DNA of 64,000 nt from assembly GCF_003337715.1 (NCBI RefSeq), contig NZ_QPIX01000011.1:1-64000 (forward strand), given 5' to 3'. The notes beneath the pieces are model-generated. The model was not told where the DNA came from. It made no database searches and was given only the letters and a program-made list of their open reading frames with translations. Below, one piece after another: positions 37,298 to 45,673 of the stretch; positions within the stretch are counted from its first letter, which is position 1; every line of letters begins with the position of its first letter. The position numbers were made by a program, and so were the translations under genes. Origin of the DNA: Ciceribacter lividus. GTDB taxonomy: Bacteria; Pseudomonadota; Alphaproteobacteria; Rhizobiales; Rhizobiaceae.

Positions 37298-38070
37298 CGG
37301 GACGACTTCAAGGCAAGTCGGCCCTGATCACCGGCTCGGCCCGCGGCATCGGCCGTGCCTTCGCAGAGGCCTATGTCCGCGAAGGGGCAACGGTCGCAAT
37401 CGCCGACATCGACCTCGATCGTGCGACACGCACCGCCGAAGAGATCGGCCCTGCCGCCTATGCCGTCCGCCTCGATGTGACCGACCAGGCCTCCATCGAT
37501 GCCGCGGTGAAGGCCGTCGAGGATCGCGCCGGCGGACTCGACATTCTCGTCAACAACGCCGCCCTTTTCGACCTTGCGCCGATCGTCGAGATCAGCCGCG
37601 AAAGCTTCGACCGACTCTTATCGATCAACGTCGCCGGCACGCTCTTCATGCTGCAGGCGGCGGCGAAGTCGATGATCGCCAGAGGAAAGGGCGGCAAGAT
37701 CATCAACATGGCAAGCCAGGCGGGCCGCCGTGGCGAGGCGCTCGTCGCCGTCTACTGTGCCACCAAGGCCGCGGTCATCTCGCTGACGCAGTCGGCCGGG
37801 CTCGACCTCATCAAGCACGGCATCAACGTCAACGCGATCGCCCCCGGCGTCGTCGACGGCGAGCACTGGGACGGCGTCGACGCCCTCTTTGCGAAATACG
37901 AGAACCGCTCGCGGGGCGAGAAGAAGAAGCTGGTCGGAGAGGCCGTCCCCTTCGGGCGGATGGGGAGGGCCGAAGACCTGACCGGCATGGCGGTCTTCCT
38001 CGCCACTCCCGAGGCCGACTACATCGTCGCCCAGACCTACAATGTCGACGGCGGCAACTGGATGAGCTGA
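37294..38070 (+). CDS. smoS: sorbitol dehydrogenase (short-chain family)
   Basis: A 258-residue SDR. The NAD-binding motif TGSARGIG is at residues 13-20, NNAA follows LDILV, and the catalytic S141, Y154 and K158 are in NMASQAG and YCATKAA. It oxidises sorbitol to fructose (and possibly galactitol to tagatose in homologues). The start overlaps the smoK stop. A conserved C-terminal end, [10 protein letters not shown], matches the SmoS group. Confidence 0.93.
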   Translation: MTGRLQGKSALITGSARGIGRAFAEAYVREGATVAIADIDLDRATRTAEEIGPAAYAVRLDVTDQASIDAAVKAVEDRAGGLDILVNNAALFDLAPIVEISRESFDRLLSINVAGTLFMLQAAAKSMIARGKGGKIINMASQAGRRGEALVAVYCATKAAVISLTQSAGLDLIKHGINVNAIAPGVVDGEHWDGVDALFAKYENRSRGEKKKLVGEAVPFGRMGRAEDLTGMAVFLATPEADYIVAQTYNVDGGNWMS

Positions 38071-38105
38071 ACGCTTGGCCGGCACGTCAATTCGAGGACT
38101 TCCCC

Positions 38106-39587
38106 ATGACCTTCAAACTCTCGCTCGCCAACCTGTCCGCCATTTCAGCGAGGGCCTCCGTTCCCGCCTATGACAGGGCGAGCCTGAAGGCCGGCATCGT
38201 GCATTTCGGCGTGGGCAACTTCCACCGTGCCCACATGGCCGTCTACCTTCACGAGCTCTTCAATCGCGGGCGCGATCTCGACTGGGCGATCATCGGCGCC
38301 GGCGTAATGCCGTCGGACCGGAAGATGCGGGATACGTTGAAGGCGCAGGATTTCCTGACCACCGTCGTTGAACAGGATGTCGCCCGCTCCGCCGCGACCG
38401 TCACCGGCCCGATGGTGGACATCATCACGGCGCCCGATTTCGACCGGATCGTCGCGACGCTGGCCGACCCGGCAATCCGCATCGTCTCCATGACGATCAC
38501 CGAGGGCGGCTACTTCATCGACCCGGCGACCGGCAAGTTCGACCCCACCCATCCGGCGATCACCGCCGATGCGGCCGATCCCGACCATCCGAAGACCGTG
38601 TTCGGCCTCATCATCGCGGGGCTGAAAGCCCGCCGCGCCGCGGGTCTTCCGCCGTTCACCGTCATGTGCTGCGACAACATCCCCGGCAATGGCGAGGTGA
38701 CGGAGGCGACCGTCTGCGGACTCGCCAGGCTCTCCGACGCCGACTTTGCCCACTGGATCCATCAAAACGTCGCCTTCCCGAATGCGATGGTCGACCGGAT
38801 CACGCCGGCGACCGGCGAACGGGAGATTGCGATCGCCCGCGACACCTACGGCATCGAGGACGGCTGGCCGGTCTTCTGCGAGGAGTTCAAGCAGTGGGTG
38901 CTGGAGGACAGGTTCCCGCTCGGCCGCCCGGCGCTCGAAGAGGTGGGCGTCACCTTCGTGCCGGACGTCGCGCCCTACGAGCTGATGAAGCTTCGCATCC
39001 TGAACGGCGGACACGCGGCGATCGCCTACCCGGCGGCGCTGATGGATATCCACTACGTCCACGAGGCGATGGAGAACCCGCTGATCCGCGGCTTCCTCGC
39101 CAAGCTCGAAAACGAGGAGATCATCCCCGTCGTACCACCGGTTCCGGGCACCAGCCTTGCCGACTACTACGCGCTGATCGAGCGTCGCTTCGCCAATCCG
39201 AAGATCGGCGACACGATCCCGCGGCTCGCCCAGGACGGATCGAACCGCCAGCCGAAATTCATCCTTCCCTCGACCGCCGACCGCCTGGCCAAGGGGCTCG
39301 ACGTCGTCGGCCTCGCCCTCGTCTCGGCCCTCTGGTGTCGGTATTTCGAAGGTGTTTCAGACAGTGGCAAGGCGATCATCTTCAACGACGTCAATGCCGA
39401 CCGGCTCCAGGCGGCCGCGCTCGCCGCCCGGCAGGATCCGAAGGCCTTCCTCGCCCTCGGCGACATCTTCGGCGACGTCGGGACAAATCCGCGTTTCGTC
39501 CTGCGCTTCACCGGAGCGCTCGCGAGCCTGCGGGAAGATGGAACGGCGGCAACCCTGCAGAAATATCTCGACGATAAGCTCGCCTGA
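38106..39587 (+). CDS. mtlK: mannitol 2-dehydrogenase (long-chain polyol family)
   Basis: A 493-residue polyol dehydrogenase. The NAD-binding region begins GIVHFGVGNFHRAHMAVYLH. The catalytic region KLRILNGGHAAIAYPAAL contains the conserved lysine, asparagine and histidine of the long-chain mannitol dehydrogenases. It oxidises mannitol to fructose, and related enzymes oxidise D-arabitol to D-xylulose. It lies 35 bases after smoS in the same operon. Confidence 0.93.
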   Translation: MTFKLSLANLSAISARASVPAYDRASLKAGIVHFGVGNFHRAHMAVYLHELFNRGRDLDWAIIGAGVMPSDRKMRDTLKAQDFLTTVVEQDVARSAATVTGPMVDIITAPDFDRIVATLADPAIRIVSMTITEGGYFIDPATGKFDPTHPAITADAADPDHPKTVFGLIIAGLKARRAAGLPPFTVMCCDNIPGNGEVTEATVCGLARLSDADFAHWIHQNVAFPNAMVDRITPATGEREIAIARDTYGIEDGWPVFCEEFKQWVLEDRFPLGRPALEEVGVTFVPDVAPYELMKLRILNGGHAAIAYPAALMDIHYVHEAMENPLIRGFLAKLENEEIIPVVPPVPGTSLADYYALIERRFANPKIGDTIPRLAQDGSNRQPKFILPSTADRLAKGLDVVGLALVSALWCRYFEGVSDSGKAIIFNDVNADRLQAAALAARQDPKAFLALGDIFGDVGTNPRFVLRFTGALASLREDGTAATLQKYLDDKLA

Positions 39588-39605
39588 ACGGAAGAGGGAG
39601 ATCCG

Positions 39606-40283
39606 ATGATGGAGGCGAAGAGGCTCGTCATCTTCGATTGCGACGGCGTCCTCGTCGACAGCGAGCCGATTTCGATCGAGGTGCTCGTCGCCTCCTTCGC
39701 ACGCGCCGGCGTGCTGATCGACGAGGCCGGCGCCTATCGCCGGTTTCTCGGGCGGAGCCTCTCCACCGTCATTGCCGCCGCCCGTCAGGAGTTCGGCCTC
39801 GACATGGACGAGGCCTTCCTCGAACGGCTGCGCCAGGACCTCTTTGCCCGTTTCAGGGCGGATCTTCGCCCGATCCCCGGCATCGCAGAAACGTTAGAGG
39901 CGCTGGAGGCCCATGGCATCGGCTGGTGCGTCGCCTCGTCGAGCCACATGGAACGCATCCGCCTGTCGCTCACGGTCACCGGGCTCCTCGACCGCTTCGC
40001 CCCGAACATCTTCAGCGCGGCGATGGTCGCCCGTGGCAAGCCCGCGCCCGACCTCTTCCTCTATGCCGCCGGACAGATGGGGCGCCGACCGTCCGACTGC
40101 ATCGTGATCGAGGACAGCCCGGCGGGCATCGAGGCTGCCAAGGCGGCCGGCATGACGGTCTTCGCCTTCACCGGCGGCTCGCACGCGCATTTCGCGTCCC
40201 ATCGGGGGGCACTCGAAGCACTGGCACCCGACGCCACGTTTGACGCCATGGCCGATTTGATCCACCTTGTCGCAAAAGAATAG
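39606..40283 (+). CDS. HAD-superfamily sugar-phosphate phosphatase
   Basis: A 225-residue HAD hydrolase. Motif I is VIFDCDGVLVDSEP, motif II is CVASSS, motif III is the lysine in RGKPAPDLF, and motif IV is CIVIEDSPAGIEAAKAAGM. The cap domain is of the beta-phosphoglucomutase type. Two adjacent ATGs (39606 and 39609) are possible starts, behind GAGGGAGATCC. In the smo operon it probably hydrolyses a phosphorylated polyol or pentulose that would otherwise accumulate. Confidence 0.87.
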   Translation: MMEAKRLVIFDCDGVLVDSEPISIEVLVASFARAGVLIDEAGAYRRFLGRSLSTVIAAARQEFGLDMDEAFLERLRQDLFARFRADLRPIPGIAETLEALEAHGIGWCVASSSHMERIRLSLTVTGLLDRFAPNIFSAAMVARGKPAPDLFLYAAGQMGRRPSDCIVIEDSPAGIEAAKAAGMTVFAFTGGSHAHFASHRGALEALAPDATFDAMADLIHLVAKE

Positions 40284-40301
40284 GGACGGAAACAGGCCAG
40301 A

Positions 40302-41882
40302 ATGCGCGATCACGTGATTGCGGTCGATGTGGGGACCGCCAGCGCGCGGGCCGGCGTCTTCGATGCGGCGGGAAACCTGCTGGCGCGGCGCGAATGCCCG
40401 ATCCTGCTCCGCCGGCCGGGTGCCGAGCGTGGGGAACACGATTCCGAAGACATCTGGCAGGCGAGCTGCAAGGCGGTAGCCGGGGCGCTCGCCGCCTCCG
40501 GCATAACGGCCGGGCAGGTTGCGTCGGTCGGCTTCGACGCCACCTGTTCGTTGGTGCTGCGCGCGGAAAACGGTTCGAAGATCGCGCTGGCCGAGGAAGA
40601 CGGCATCGTTTTTGATACCATGTCCTGGCTCGATCACCGTGCCTCGGCGGAGGCGGAAGAATGCACCCGCACCAGCCATCCGGCGCTTGCCCATTGCGGC
40701 GAGGTCATGTCGCCGGAAATGCAGGTGCCGAAGCTCATGTGGCTGAAACGGCAGAGGCCGGATCTCTGGGCGAGCGCCGGGCTCTTCTTCGACCTCGCGG
40801 ACTTCCTCACCTGGCGCGCGACCGGCTCCCCTGCCCGCTCGCTATGTACGCTGACGGCCAAATGGAACTATCTCGCCCACGAGGGAAAGGGTTGGAAGCC
40901 GGACTTTTTCTCGGCGATCGGCCTTGATGATCTCGTCGCCCGCGGAGGGTTGCCGGAGCAAGGCGTTGCCGTCGGCCGCCCGGTCGGCGTGCTGTCGCCC
41001 TGGGCGGCGGCTGAAATGGGTCTCGATCCCGGCATCGCGGTCGCCGCCGGCATGGTGGACGCCTATGCCGGCGCCTTGGGTGTCCTCGGCCCGGTGGCAG
41101 CTGATCCCGGCGATCTGTCGCGGCAGGCCGCGCTGATTGCCGGCACGTCGAGCTGCCTCGTCGCCTTTGCACCCGAGCCACGGTTCGGGCGTAGCATTTG
41201 GGGGCCTTTCTTCGAGGCGATCTTTCCGGGCCAGTGGCTGGTCGAGGCGGGGCAATCGGCGACGGGCGGGCTCCTCGGCCATCTGTTGCTCGCCCATGCC
41301 GAGGGCGGCGGTGCGACGACGGCCGCCCACCAGCGGGTGATCGCGCGCATCATGGAGATGCGCGCGGAAGAAGGTGCGCGCTTCGGCGAGCGGATCAACA
41401 TTCTTCCCGACTTTCACGGAAACCGGTCGCCGTTTGCGGACGACCGGCTGACGGGCACGATCGCCGGATTGACCCTCGATGCCTCGTTCGACGGTTTGTG
41501 CCGGATCTACTGGCGGGCATGCGTGTCGATCGCGCTCGGCCTGCGCCAGATCCTGGAGACGCTGGAAACGAGCGGCTTCAGGCCGGAACGGCTGCACCTG
41601 ACCGGCGGGCATGTCAGGAATCCGCTTCTCGTCGAACTTTATGCCGATGTCACTCGGCTCGAGATCGCCGTTACCCGCGGCGAGGACGCCGTCCTTCTCG
41701 GCACGGCGATGAATGCCGCGACCGCCGCCGGCCTTTTTTCCACGCTGGCGGAAGCGGGTGTGGCCATGGCGCGGCCCGTCACTGTCATACGTCCCAATCC
41801 GGCGACGAGATCGCTTTATGATCGCGACTTCGCCCGCTTCCTGGCAATGCAAAGGCACCGCGCCGAACTCGACGCGCTCTGA
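40302..41882 (+). CDS. FGGY-family pentulose kinase
   Basis: A 526-residue FGGY carbohydrate kinase. The N-terminal ATPase loop is AVDVGTASARAGVFDAAG, and the sugar-site aspartate lies in GMVDAYAGALGVLG. The second phosphate loop is IAGTSSCLVAF, and the C-terminal FGGY signature region is LTGGHVRNPLLVELYADVTR. Length and the SFDAT/WLDHRA motifs fit the ribulokinase-like (FGGY pentulose) subgroup better than classical XylB. In this operon it would phosphorylate xylulose or ribulose made from arabitol or ribitol by MtlK/SmoS. Substrate not settled. Confidence 0.87.
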   Translation: MRDHVIAVDVGTASARAGVFDAAGNLLARRECPILLRRPGAERGEHDSEDIWQASCKAVAGALAASGITAGQVASVGFDATCSLVLRAENGSKIALAEEDGIVFDTMSWLDHRASAEAEECTRTSHPALAHCGEVMSPEMQVPKLMWLKRQRPDLWASAGLFFDLADFLTWRATGSPARSLCTLTAKWNYLAHEGKGWKPDFFSAIGLDDLVARGGLPEQGVAVGRPVGVLSPWAAAEMGLDPGIAVAAGMVDAYAGALGVLGPVAADPGDLSRQAALIAGTSSCLVAFAPEPRFGRSIWGPFFEAIFPGQWLVEAGQSATGGLLGHLLLAHAEGGGATTAAHQRVIARIMEMRAEEGARFGERINILPDFHGNRSPFADDRLTGTIAGLTLDASFDGLCRIYWRACVSIALGLRQILETLETSGFRPERLHLTGGHVRNPLLVELYADVTRLEIAVTRGEDAVLLGTAMNAATAAGLFSTLAEAGVAMARPVTVIRPNPATRSLYDRDFARFLAMQRHRAELDAL

Positions 41883-41916
41883 GAAGCACCCTCCGCAGGC
41901 GCGAGACGCTCCGGGC

Positions 41917-42108
41917 TCACCGGTATTTCGGCGGGCGAGCCACGGCGTTCATCGTCAGCTCCTGGTGGGTCGCGAACTGGCCGAGCGCCTTCACAAGCTT
42001 GCGGGCTTCGGCCTTGTCGATGCCGTTGCGCCGGCAATATTCGGAGACGTCATAGACTGGCTTCTTGCCGGGTACGCGTACCTGGCGATTGTCGACGTGA
42101 TAGGCCAT
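41917..42108 (-). CDS. small conserved-looking basic protein
   Basis: A 63-residue protein, MAYHVDNRQVRVPG through the end AVARPPKYR. The start is fixed by CGGGAGGAGAAA just before the ATG at 42108; a longer frame upstream has no such site. The helical middle (YDVSEYCRRNGIDKAEARKL) resembles small DUF3606-like rhizobial proteins, but I would not assign a family. It converges with the kinase gene 34 bases away. Function unknown. Confidence 0.65.
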   Translation of the reverse strand: MAYHVDNRQVRVPGKKPVYDVSEYCRRNGIDKAEARKLVKALGQFATHQELTMNAVARPPKYR

Positions 42109-42473
42109 TTTCTCCTCCCGCAATACCGAACAGACGGCGCTCACAATTTCGAAATCTGAACGTATTTTAGCGTACCCTGAAATTCAGAACGGTACAATCG
42201 CCGAAAGCGATCACCCGGGCCGGCAGGACAACCCGGGCGCTGGAGCATTTCCGGCCAATTCGGAGTCGTTCTGACGGAGCGATTTTGCCGCAGGACCAAG
42301 CGAAGACGCGAAGAGCATATCCAGCGATCCGGTCTTGCCCGATGGCGGGCATCGCGCCGCGACCGGCTCACCACCGGATCGCACGCACCAATCGAGAAAC
42401 AGAACCGACCCCGAATTAGTCGGAAATGCTCTGGAGACTGGCCCTCGGGACTCGCTACGCGGAGTCTGGCCTG
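42109..42473. other. 365-base intergenic region, no gene seen
   Basis: It separates the small protein's start from the histidine kinase's stop. It contains the promoter of the small protein (AT-richer part, 42135-42180). The remainder is GC-rich with several short inverted repeats, for example GCCCG and CGGGC flanking ATGG near 42338. No frame with a ribosome site was seen. Confidence 0.4.
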
Positions 42474-43805
42474 TCAGGATTCCTCGAGATAGACCCTCGC
42501 CTCGAACCCGTCCTCCCGGCCGCTTGCCGGCGACAGCAGTTCGAGCCGGGCGCCGGCGCCGGCGGCGATGGATTCGGCAATCGCCAGGCCGAGCCCGGTT
42601 CCGTCGGCCGAGGTTTCACCGCGCGCGAAGCGCCGCGTCAGGGTCTTCAGCACCTCGGGTGCGACCGACGGCCCGGCATTGCTGACGGAAAACACCCGTC
42701 CGGACGTCAGGGAGACCTCGACCCGGGTGTCTGCGGGGGCGTGCTTCAGGCCGTTCTCGATGAGGTTGCGTGCAAGGATCGCGAAGACATCCGCATCCAT
42801 GCGCGACATCACCGGCTCCTTCGGCAGATGAAGGTCGAGCCGGTCCGCGGTCGCCGCGGCACGGGTGAAATCGTTGGCGACGAGCGAGAGAATGGGCACC
42901 AGATTGTGAGGCTTGGCGGCGATGAGCCCGCCGCCCTCCGCCTTGGCGAGCTGCATCAGCTTTTCCCCGAGACGCGCGAGCGAATGCAGTGCCCCCTCGA
43001 TGTCCCTGGCCCGGTCCTGCAGCGGGCCCCGCGGCGCCTCGGCGACCAGCCGCTGGGTCTGCGCAAGGGCTGCGGCGATCGGCGTGCGCAGCTCGTGCGC
43101 GCTGTTGGCGGTGAAGGTCCGCTCCGCTTCGAGCGCCCGCCTCAGCCGTTCCATCAGCCGGTTGACGCCGTCCGCGATCGGGGTGATCTCGCGCGGCAGC
43201 GAGGCCGTGTCGACGGGGGTCAGATCGCCGCTGCCGCGCCGCTCGATCTGGTCGCCGAAGACATGGACGGGCCGCATGTTGCGCCTGACCAGCCACCATA
43301 CACCGACGAAGCTTGCCGGGATCAGGGCGCCGAGCGGCAGGGCGAGCGCCATCGCCGCATCGAGCGTTGCCTTGAGCCGGTCGCCGAGCGGTTCGGCGAT
43401 GGTGATGGTGACGGTGCCGCGCACGGCCGCTTCCGAGTACAGCCGGTGCGTTTCGGTGGTCGAGAAGCCGGTCTTTTCGAAGGGCGGGAAGATGTTGAGC
43501 TCGGCATCGTGCGATCGCATCAGGACATTGCCGTTCTCGTCGCGCACGACATAGTTCAGGTGCTCGTCGTGATGGCGGATAGAGAGTATCCGTTGCGGCG
43601 GGCGTTCGTCGCCCTGGCCGATGATGTCGATCACCGCGAGCGGCAGGAGCCGCTGGGCGGTCTCCTGCATGGCGCTGTCGAAGACCTCGTCGAGTTCCGC
43701 ACGCACGATGAGCGCCGCCGCCGCTGTCGCGGCGATCCACATCACGCTCACGCCGATCGCGAGCCCGAGCGAGAGATGTCGTTGAAGGCTCGCCCGCTTC
43801 CTCAT
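42474..43805 (-). CDS. sensor histidine kinase of a two-component system
   Basis: A 443-residue membrane kinase. TM1 is at about residues 14-34 and TM2 at about 155-173, enclosing a periplasmic sensor of roughly 120 residues. HAMP follows, then the H box FTANSAHELRTPIAAAL with H237. The HATPase domain has N box ARNLIENGLKHA and G boxes VSNAGPSV and GTGLGLAIAES. It overlaps its response regulator by four bases. The pair diverges from a PepSY/DUF2271/flavoreductase operon, and the divergent region carries two regulator boxes, so it probably senses a periplasmic redox or metal signal related to that system. Confidence 0.92.
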   Translation of the reverse strand: MRKRASLQRHLSLGLAIGVSVMWIAATAAAALIVRAELDEVFDSAMQETAQRLLPLAVIDIIGQGDERPPQRILSIRHHDEHLNYVVRDENGNVLMRSHDAELNIFPPFEKTGFSTTETHRLYSEAAVRGTVTITIAEPLGDRLKATLDAAMALALPLGALIPASFVGVWWLVRRNMRPVHVFGDQIERRGSGDLTPVDTASLPREITPIADGVNRLMERLRRALEAERTFTANSAHELRTPIAAALAQTQRLVAEAPRGPLQDRARDIEGALHSLARLGEKLMQLAKAEGGGLIAAKPHNLVPILSLVANDFTRAAATADRLDLHLPKEPVMSRMDADVFAILARNLIENGLKHAPADTRVEVSLTSGRVFSVSNAGPSVAPEVLKTLTRRFARGETSADGTGLGLAIAESIAAGAGARLELLSPASGREDGFEARVYLEES

Positions 43806-44461
43806 GACTGGCGCAACCGGTAGCCCATGCCGCGCACGGTCTCGACCACGTCATGCCCCAGCTTGCGGCGAAGCCGGCTCACATAAACCTCGATGGCATT
43901 GCTTTCGATCTCGTCGTCGAAGGAATAGAGCCGCTCTTCGAGCTGCGGCTTGGACAGCAGCATGCCCGGATGCTGGAGGAAGGCCTCGAAGAGTACCCAT
44001 TCGCGGGCCGTCAGCGGCACGGGCTTGCCTTTGCGGGTCACGCTGCGGGCGGCGAGGTCGACCTGCAGCTCGCCGACGGCGACGAGCGGATTGGGGTTGC
44101 CGGTATAGCGGCGGGCAACCGCCTTCACGCGGGCGGAGAGCTCGCTGAGGTCGAAGGGTTTCACGAGATAGTCGTCAGCGCCGGCGTCAAGCCCCTCGAT
44201 ACGGTCGGAGATCTGGTCGAGCGCGGTCAGGATGATGACCGGCGTCGTATCGCCGCCACCCCGCCGCATGCGCAGGAAGGGAATGCCCCGGCCGTCCGGC
44301 AGCATCAGGTCGAGCAGGACGAGGTCGTAGCCGGTCGTGCGCAGGTAGTCCTCCGCAAGATCGAGACGCCGCGCCCAGTCGACGACATGTCCGTCGGCAG
44401 CAATCTGGTCGCGCACCGCCGCACCCAGCCCACCGTCATCCTCTATCAGCAGCACGCGCAC
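43802..44461 (-). CDS. OmpR-family response regulator
   Basis: A 219-residue response regulator with acid residues E7-D8-D9, acceptor D51 in LVLLDLMLPDGRG, and K in LVKPF. It has a C-terminal winged helix (LTAREWVLFEAFLQHPG and SNAIEVYVSRLRRKLG). It is of the PmrA/QseB/TctD type. Its promoter region contains direct-repeat boxes on both strands, so it likely activates both its own operon and the divergent flavin operon. Confidence 0.93.
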   Translation of the reverse strand: MRVLLIEDDGGLGAAVRDQIAADGHVVDWARRLDLAEDYLRTTGYDLVLLDLMLPDGRGIPFLRMRRGGGDTTPVIILTALDQISDRIEGLDAGADDYLVKPFDLSELSARVKAVARRYTGNPNPLVAVGELQVDLAARSVTRKGKPVPLTAREWVLFEAFLQHPGMLLSKPQLEERLYSFDDEIESNAIEVYVSRLRRKLGHDVVETVRGMGYRLRQS

Positions 44462-44514
44462 GATTCCCGGCCCTCTTCCACCTTGGCATTTACATGAACG
44501 CGCTATCAGCCAAA

Positions 44515-44565
44515 GCTGACAGCAAGCTGAAAGAAAAAGTTTCCGCCTTTCAGGTCGCTGTCAGG
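44515..44565. promoter_or_regulatory. two divergent response-regulator boxes
   Basis: GCTGACAGCAAGCTGAAAG on the plus strand (44515-44533) contains the direct repeat GCTGAcA/GCTGAaA at an 11-base period. Thirteen bases on, the minus strand carries CCTGACAGCGACCTGAAAG (44565-44547), matching the first box at 16 of 19 positions. Two head-facing OmpR/PmrA-type boxes between divergent operons suggest coordinated control by the regulator encoded at 43802. Confidence 0.72.
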
Positions 44566-44611
44566 ATGACGATGCATGTTCCAGCCAGACAATAGTCAGA
44601 GGACACCGAGA

Positions 44612-45058
44612 ATGAAATATCACGCCCTTGCAGCCGTCCTGTTTTGTGCCGGTCTCGGCGGCGGCATCGCGTTTGCCGAAGAAGACTGCGACGTGCCCAT
44701 GGCAGACTGGCAGCCGCGAAACGTCATCCAGAAGATGGCGGAAGAGCGCGGCTGGACCGTCCGCAAGATCCGCACCGACGACGGTTGCTACCAGATCTTC
44801 GCAACCGACGCCTCCGGCAGGCAGATCGAGGTGAAGGTCAATCCTTCGAGCCTCGAGATCGTGGAAATGGAAAACGAAAGCCTCCGCGACCACAAGCGCG
44901 AGAGCCATGACGGCGATCGCGAAGAGGAGGAGGACGAAGATCACGTCGGCCTCCGCGGCGCTGCCGCCAGCGAGGCGGTTCCGACCCCGATCAAGGCAAC
45001 GCCCCCGGCAAACGGCCTCTTCAAGACCGGGGCTACGCCGAAAGTGATCATCCAGTAA
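44612..45058 (+). CDS. secreted PepSY-domain protein
   Basis: A 148-residue exported protein with a Sec signal (cleavage near AFA-EED, residue 22). The PepSY-like unit follows: VIQKMAEERGWTVRKIRTDDGCYQIFA, then IEVKVNPSSLEIVE (broken here for clarity into its two strands). Two cysteines, in EDCDV and DGCYQ, may form a disulfide. The C-terminal part has a strongly acidic and His-containing stretch (EEEEDEDH), which could bind metal. The ATG at 44612 follows AGAGGACACCGAGA. It is the first gene of the regulator-linked operon. Confidence 0.82.
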   Translation: MKYHALAAVLFCAGLGGGIAFAEEDCDVPMADWQPRNVIQKMAEERGWTVRKIRTDDGCYQIFATDASGRQIEVKVNPSSLEIVEMENESLRDHKRESHDGDREEEEDEDHVGLRGAAASEAVPTPIKATPPANGLFKTGATPKVIIQ

Positions 45059-45092
45059 CGAGCCGCTCCCCTTTTCTACCTCTTCGGCCGGC

Positions 45093-45110
45093 GGGCCACC
45101 TCGGTGGTCC
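45093..45110 (+). promoter_or_regulatory. stem-loop between PepSY and DUF2271 genes
   Basis: GGGCCACC (45093-45100) and GGTGGTCC (45103-45110) form an eight-base stem (one G-U pair) with a two-base loop. A shorter hairpin, GGGCA/TGCCC, follows. It may set different levels for the first and second genes. Confidence 0.4.
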
Positions 45111-45183
45111 GCGGAACGGGCATCCCCTGCCCGCGGCCATCACACGCCATCACCCCTTCACGATCCATCACTGGAGACAAGAC

Positions 45184-45654
45184 ATGAACAAGATTGCATC
45201 CGCGCTTGCCCTCGCCGCCGTCGTCGCGACCCCCGCCATGGCGGAGGCCCGCCAGGTCACCTTCAAGACGCAGCTCAAGAGCTATGGCGGCAACGGCGCC
45301 TATGTCGTCATCTACGTGACCGACGCTTCCGGAAAGTATGCCGGCACGCTGTGGATGGCCGGCGGCAAGTCCAAGTACTACCGCCACCTGACCGACTGGC
45401 GCCGGCTGAGCGGCGGCAACCGCTCCGAGATCGACGGCATCACCGGTGCCAGCGTCGGCAGCGGACAGACGCTCGGGATCACGCTCGACCTCGCCGACAC
45501 GCTGATCGACGCCGGCTACGAGATCCACATCGATACCGCCGTCGAGGACATGCGCGAGAACCCCTCCGACGTGACCGTGCCGCTGACCTCCGCCGGGGCC
45601 GGCAAGCCCGTCAAGGGCCGCGGCTACGTGAAAGCCTTCACCTACAACATGTAA
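45184..45654 (+). CDS. DUF2271 periplasmic protein with predicted flavinylation site
   Basis: A 156-residue exported protein (Sec signal MNKIASALALAAVVATPAMA) of the DUF2271 family. Residues 84-90 read DGITGAS, matching the Dxx(S/T)GA(S/T) consensus at which ApbE enzymes attach FMN, predicted here on S90. The family has been linked to PepSY flavoreductases and ApbE in genomic surveys. Here the flavoreductase and ApbE are the next two genes. It is expected to act as a periplasmic one- or two-electron carrier. A good site (GGAGACAAGAC) precedes the ATG. Confidence 0.88.
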   Translation: MNKIASALALAAVVATPAMAEARQVTFKTQLKSYGGNGAYVVIYVTDASGKYAGTLWMAGGKSKYYRHLTDWRRLSGGNRSEIDGITGASVGSGQTLGITLDLADTLIDAGYEIHIDTAVEDMRENPSDVTVPLTSAGAGKPVKGRGYVKAFTYNM

Positions 45655-45673
45655 CAGACCGGGACCTCTCGCA

